From Bacteroidota bacterium (GTDB lineage Bacteria > Bacteroidota > Bacteroidia > Flavobacteriales > Weeksellaceae), in contig JAEWOR010000021.1 in assembly GCA_023399595.1 (NCBI GenBank), positions 7,388 to 71,387 of the forward strand: a DNA stretch of 64,000 nt. The letters run 5' to 3'. Each line of letters starts with the position of its first letter. Within the stretch, counting starts at the first letter, position 1. A program made the translations under genes and the position numbers. The notes below the pieces were generated by a model. It saw only the letters and a list, made by a program, of their open reading frames with translations, had not been told where the DNA came from and searched no databases. Shown one piece after another: positions 62,432-64,000 of the stretch.

Positions 62432-62809
62432 ATGAACACACCATCAGAATTAAAGTACACCAAAGAACATGAATGGGTAAAAATTGAAGGAAACATTGCA
62501 ACTATTGGTATTACAGATTTCGCTCAAGGAGAATTAGGAGACATCGTTTTTGTTGATGTTGATTCTGTTGACGATGATTTAGCAGCAGGAGATGTTTTCG
62601 GAAGTGTTGAAGCTGTAAAGACAGTTTCAGATTTATTTTTACCAATTTCAGGAAAAGTAGCTGAATTCAATGAGTCATTAGAAGATGAACCAGAATTGTT
62701 AAATTCAGATCCATATGGGAAAGGATGGATTATTAAAGTTGAAATTGCTGATGGAGCAGACCTGTCAGAATTATTAACGGCTGAAGATTACCAAGCCTTA
62801 ATTGGATAA
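62432..62809 (+). CDS. gcvH: Glycine cleavage system protein H
   Basis: 125 residues from ATG 62432 (MNTPSELKYTKEHEWVKIEG). Lipoyl domain with the modified Lys in VEAVKTVSDLFLP and the C-terminal GWIIKVEIADGADLS. The H protein shuttles the aminomethyl group between the P, T and L proteins. A Met 17 codons upstream overlaps the promoter and is not used. Confidence 0.95.
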   Translation: MNTPSELKYTKEHEWVKIEGNIATIGITDFAQGELGDIVFVDVDSVDDDLAAGDVFGSVEAVKTVSDLFLPISGKVAEFNESLEDEPELLNSDPYGKGWIIKVEIADGADLSELLTAEDYQALIG

Positions 62810-63164
62810 GATTTCAAAAATATTTAGTAAGATTTTGCCCATTTATTGGGCATTTCTTACTTATATGCTCCTTAAACCAGGAACAGAAAACCACGAATAT
62901 TGGTTCATGTTTAGTGGAATTGATAAATTATTACATCTTTCTATATTTACTTTTTTAGGATTTGCTTTCATGGCAGCCTTCCCCAGAACCAAATTTCTTA
63001 TATTCTCCTATATGATGCTCATTTATGCTTTTCTTACCGAAATCTTACAAGAAGAAATGCATTTGGGTAGATCCATGGAAAATTTAGATATTATTGCAGA
63101 CGCTTTAGGCTGTGCACTTGGTTTCTTTTTGTTCAAAAAAACCAAAACTTACTTCAATCTCTAG
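62802..63164 (+). CDS. VanZ-like membrane protein
   Basis: 120 residues, four membrane segments, with FSGIDKLLHLSIFTFLGFAFM and ENLDIIADALGCALGFFLF typical of VanZ domain proteins. Starts at a TTG (62802) that overlaps the gcvH stop by 8 nt, so translational coupling is likely; no ATG is available until residue 22. Function unknown in flavobacteria. Confidence 0.83.
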   Translation: MDKISKIFSKILPIYWAFLTYMLLKPGTENHEYWFMFSGIDKLLHLSIFTFLGFAFMAAFPRTKFLIFSYMMLIYAFLTEILQEEMHLGRSMENLDIIADALGCALGFFLFKKTKTYFNL

Positions 63165-63352
63165 TTTTTAGACGAATTTTTAGTCTATTTTATATAACAT
63201 GGAAGTAGTTTTATCCCTTTTTTAGCTCTAAATTTCAAGTTTTTTATTCAAATGTCACATTGTGGATAACTATTTAAATCCATGTAAATCATTATTAACA
63301 AATAGTTTGATGAGACAAGATATCCACTTTTTCACTTTGCTGTTGTTTCCTA

Positions 63353-63385
63353 TTTGTTTCGTATTGGTTATTCAGCCTATATTTG
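63353..63385 (+). promoter_or_regulatory. rRNA promoter P1 (distal)
   Basis: TTTG (63353-63356) and TATATTTG (63378-63385), 21-nt spacer. First of three tandem promoters in the leader. The rest of 63165-63811 contains the other two and no gene; a weak TAGAC/GTCTA hairpin at about 63169-63187 may end the VanZ transcript. Confidence 0.7.
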
Positions 63386-63512
63386 CAGTCTACTTCAAAA
63401 GGTAGCAGCGCAGAAGAAAATATTTAAAAAGAGTTTTATTATATAGGCTTAGAGATAAGAGTATATCATTAAAACAGGCTAAAAACTTTAAAAAAATAAA
63501 CTTAAAAAAAGA

Positions 63513-63545
63513 TTTGGATTATAACGGATAAAGTTTTTATCTTTG
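63513..63545 (+). promoter_or_regulatory. rRNA promoter P2
   Basis: TTTG (63513-63516) and TATCTTTG (63538-63545), 21-nt spacer. Confidence 0.8.
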
Positions 63546-63636
63546 CAACCTCAAATAAAGAGAGCGCAGGAGATTGGGAATAGATTTGAAGTAATTAAGT
63601 TATTGAAAAAAAACTTTTAAATTTTTTTAAAAATAA

Positions 63637-63668
63637 TTTGGCCAGGTCAAAATAAAGTTTTACTTTTG
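63637..63668 (+). promoter_or_regulatory. rRNA promoter P3 (proximal)
   Basis: TTTG (63637-63640) and TACTTTTG (63661-63668), 20-nt spacer, 143 nt before the 16S start. Confidence 0.85.
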
Positions 63669-63811
63669 CACTCGCAAATCGGAACAAGAAACGACAGTAG
63701 AAAAAGTTTTGAGGCGCGAAAAGAGAAGAGATCATTGATATAAGATATAACAACCAAGTAAGGAAAAACTAAAGCGTATAAAAGGACTTCGAGCATAAAT
63801 CAAACAAACAT

Positions 63812-64000
<189 letters not shown>

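Overview
The window is AT-rich chromosomal DNA from a Bacteroidota bacterium of the class Flavobacteriia, most likely the Chryseobacterium/Kaistella branch of Weeksellaceae. Evidence: the first ~190 nt of a 16S rRNA gene at the right edge read like that group; a type IX secretion (T9SS) translocon gene sprA and cargo proteins with Por-type sorting tails are present; promoters match the Bacteroidota TTTG / TAnnTTTG pattern; and there are lipoproteins and Bacteroidota-specific families such as DUF4295 and DUF3810. No prophage, CRISPR array or intact insertion sequence was seen.

Layout. 1-7.4 kb is housekeeping: the end of sppA, a GlsB-type membrane protein, ftsY, the rpmB-rpmG-DUF4295 ribosomal block, lnt, murB, a lipoprotein and an aminotransferase. 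7.4-10.8 kb holds two adjacent decayed genes, a COG4705-like membrane protein and a T9SS-secreted fibronectin/GEVED protein. Nearly all their disabling changes are Trp-to-stop or Gln-to-stop transitions plus frameshifts. 11-15.6 kb carries small enzymes, an FKBP lipoprotein and clpB.

15.9-30 kb is a complete aerobic phenylacetate (Paa) pathway. A TetR-family regulator is followed by paaK-paaE-orf-paaA-paaB-paaC-paaD-paaG-paaH-paaI-paaJ-paaY-orf-orf-paaZ, all on + with a candidate operator at the first promoter. The spacers in this cluster are filled with several families of degenerate palindromic repeats. PaaZ has a DinB-like C-terminal extension. A likely PaaF (enoyl-CoA hydratase) lies 3.5 kb further on, divergent from a TPR/LuxR-type sensor-regulator. 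Between them are a RAYT transposase remnant next to a perfect REP-like palindrome and a SMUG2-type DNA glycosylase.

34-41 kb is accessory: a GNAT acetyltransferase, a methyltransferase with duplicated N-terminal domain, a small winged-helix regulator flanked by two membrane-protein genes with the same inverted repeat in both promoters, several lipoproteins (one Rieske-like without the His ligands) and dtd. 41-55 kb contains greA (with a hairpin in its upstream region), a HIT protein, clpX, a T9SS cargo gene with a tiny membrane protein and a TlpA-like thioredoxin, a CAU tRNA, DUF3810, an expanded sugar MFS transporter, plsC, gtrA, a BadF-type kinase, maeB and ruvA. 55.3-62.3 kb is the giant sprA gene, followed by gcvH, a VanZ-like gene and a triple-promoter leader of an rRNA operon.
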